NCBI GenBank assembly: GCA_002633275.1
Contig: NWBO01000090.1
Location: forward strand, 1-41,961
Length of the DNA stretch: 41,961 nt
DNA from: Bacteroidales bacterium Phil12
GTDB lineage: Bacteria > Bacteroidota > Bacteroidia > Bacteroidales > P3
Reading direction: 5' to 3'
Under the pieces are notes generated by a model that searched no databases, was not told the DNA's origin, and worked only from the letters and a program-made list of their open reading frames with translations. Below, one piece after another: positions 41,527-41,961 of the stretch (positions are counted from its first letter, which is position 1; each line of letters begins with the position of its first letter). The position numbers and the translations under genes were made by a program.

Positions 41527-41938
41527 TTATCTGCGATATATTCCGTACAGGATAGGAATATATTTCTTCACAAATAGGTTAATAGGGATAAATATCAACA
41601 AGATTAGCAAGGCTTCAACGTACAGAAGAGCACCTGACAAACGATAAATGTTCTGCAAGACTACAATTATGATCGGATGCAAGCCTAATATAATCATAGT
41701 CCCCCCCCCCTAAAATACTTATATTCAATTTTCTAAACAACTTACCCAACAAGACCGAAATAACGAATACCAAGCATGTTCCGGTAATACCTCCCAAAAG
41801 ACATAACAACAAATTGTTTCCGTAGGAACATCTATACAAGAAAACAGTGCCGTTATACTTACCGCATAGATAGGTAGGAATAGCGCATATGACAAATAGC
41901 AGTAAATACCAACCAGTTGAGCGAGAATGTAGTTTGTT
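41527..41938 (-). pseudogene. Acyltransferase-3-like membrane protein, N-terminally truncated and frameshifted at a G10 tract
   Basis: Read on the minus strand, the frame from 41938 gives about 76 residues, including GWYLLLFVICAIPTYLCGKYNG, CSYGNNLLLCLLGGITGT and LRKLNISILGGG-like sequence, up to ten G at 41710-41701. The next frame then continues TMIILGLHPIIIVV...IPINLFVKKYIPILYGIYRR to the stop at 41527. The two parts join into the C-terminal half of an acyltransferase family 3 (O-acetyltransferase-like) membrane protein. A tract of 9 or 12 G would restore one frame. Upstream, the frame meets a TAG at 41941-41939 inside the terminal repeat, so the N-terminal two thirds, with the catalytic His, are absent. 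Confidence 0.7.
41701..41710 (-). repeat. Homopolymer tract of ten C (G on coding strand)
   Basis: Ten consecutive C on the + strand lie inside the acyltransferase reading frame. With ten, the C-terminal part is out of frame and translation stops at 41617-41615; nine or twelve would join it in frame. Long G/C runs in AT-rich genes are classical slippage sites in phase-variable surface genes. An assembly or base-calling length error is the alternative. Confidence 0.85.
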
Positions 41939-41961
41939 CTATAACGGACACCAACGAGGTC
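41938..41961 (-). repeat. Right copy of 24-bp terminal inverted repeat
   Basis: Exact reverse complement of bases 1-24. Read on the minus strand it would also encode DLVGVRYR, but that frame leads into sequence unlike WecA (TNYILAQLVGI and then a stop), while the acyltransferase frame meets TAG within the repeat. The copy therefore looks out of place next to the acyltransferase, whereas the left copy is a natural part of wecA. Confidence 0.9.

Noticed and set aside
41615-41839. Stand-alone 74-residue protein from ATG 41839 on the minus strand
   Set aside because: Its first part is the middle of the acyltransferase and its tail after the G run is frameshifted sequence; it is better explained as part of the broken gene.
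1-41961. Mobile element or prophage with terminal inverted repeats
   Set aside because: The ends match, but there is no transposase, integrase or phage gene, and the left repeat is native coding sequence of wecA.

Overview
The window looks like a Bacteroidota chromosome, probably order Bacteroidales. The signs are HU-like DNA-binding proteins of the kind found in Bacteroidota polysaccharide loci, promoter boxes of the TAnnTTTG type, an OmpH/Skp-like protein, an M49-type lipoprotein peptidase, and moderate-to-low GC. Almost everything is surface polysaccharide biosynthesis. I see no rRNA, tRNA, CRISPR, insertion sequence or recombinase.

Layout. (1) Positions 1-15411, + strand: a locus with partial WecA, WecC (UDP-ManNAc dehydrogenase), remnants of lost genes, Wzx flippase, Wzy-like polymerase and a glycosyltransferase (GT). 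Next come an array of short palindromic repeats and three consecutive HU-like genes. Then a GT, a CapK-like adenylate-forming enzyme, an AAC(3)-family acetyltransferase, a NodB-like protein, an alpha/alpha-toroid protein, WecG and WecB. WecA/B/C/G together predict an undecaprenyl-PP-GlcNAc-ManNAcA start, as in enterobacterial common antigen. (2) 15441-19025: a small island bounded by two strong bidirectional terminators, holding an OmpH-like protein (-), an M49-type peptidase (+) and GpsA (+). (3) 19049-29503, - strand: PglF-, PglE-, PglD- and PglC-like enzymes plus a GNAT acetyltransferase (a diacetylbacillosamine-type pathway and priming transferase), then WbuB-like GT and FnlC/FnlB/FnlA (UDP-L-FucNAc pathway). 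(4) 29859-31424, - strand: an ATPase overlapped by a small protein with a nuclease-like D...ExK pattern, with its own promoter; a candidate defence module. (5) 31444-35988, - strand: an unknown protein, a second AAC(3)-family enzyme, a GT and a UDP-glucose dehydrogenase-type enzyme. (6) 36034-41938, - strand: a second HU triplet, a second palindromic repeat array, Wzy-like, GT, Wzx, and a broken acyltransferase carrying a run of ten G.

The two flanks are mirror images in gene order: Wzx/Wzy/GT, then repeat array, then HU x3, then sugar and modification genes, both converging on the central island. Third and smaller repeats of the same design lie upstream of pglF. The points that most deserve a second look are the repeat-HU cassettes, the poly-G tract in the acyltransferase, the ATPase/nuclease-like pair, and the perfect 24-bp inverted repeat that forms the two ends of the window.
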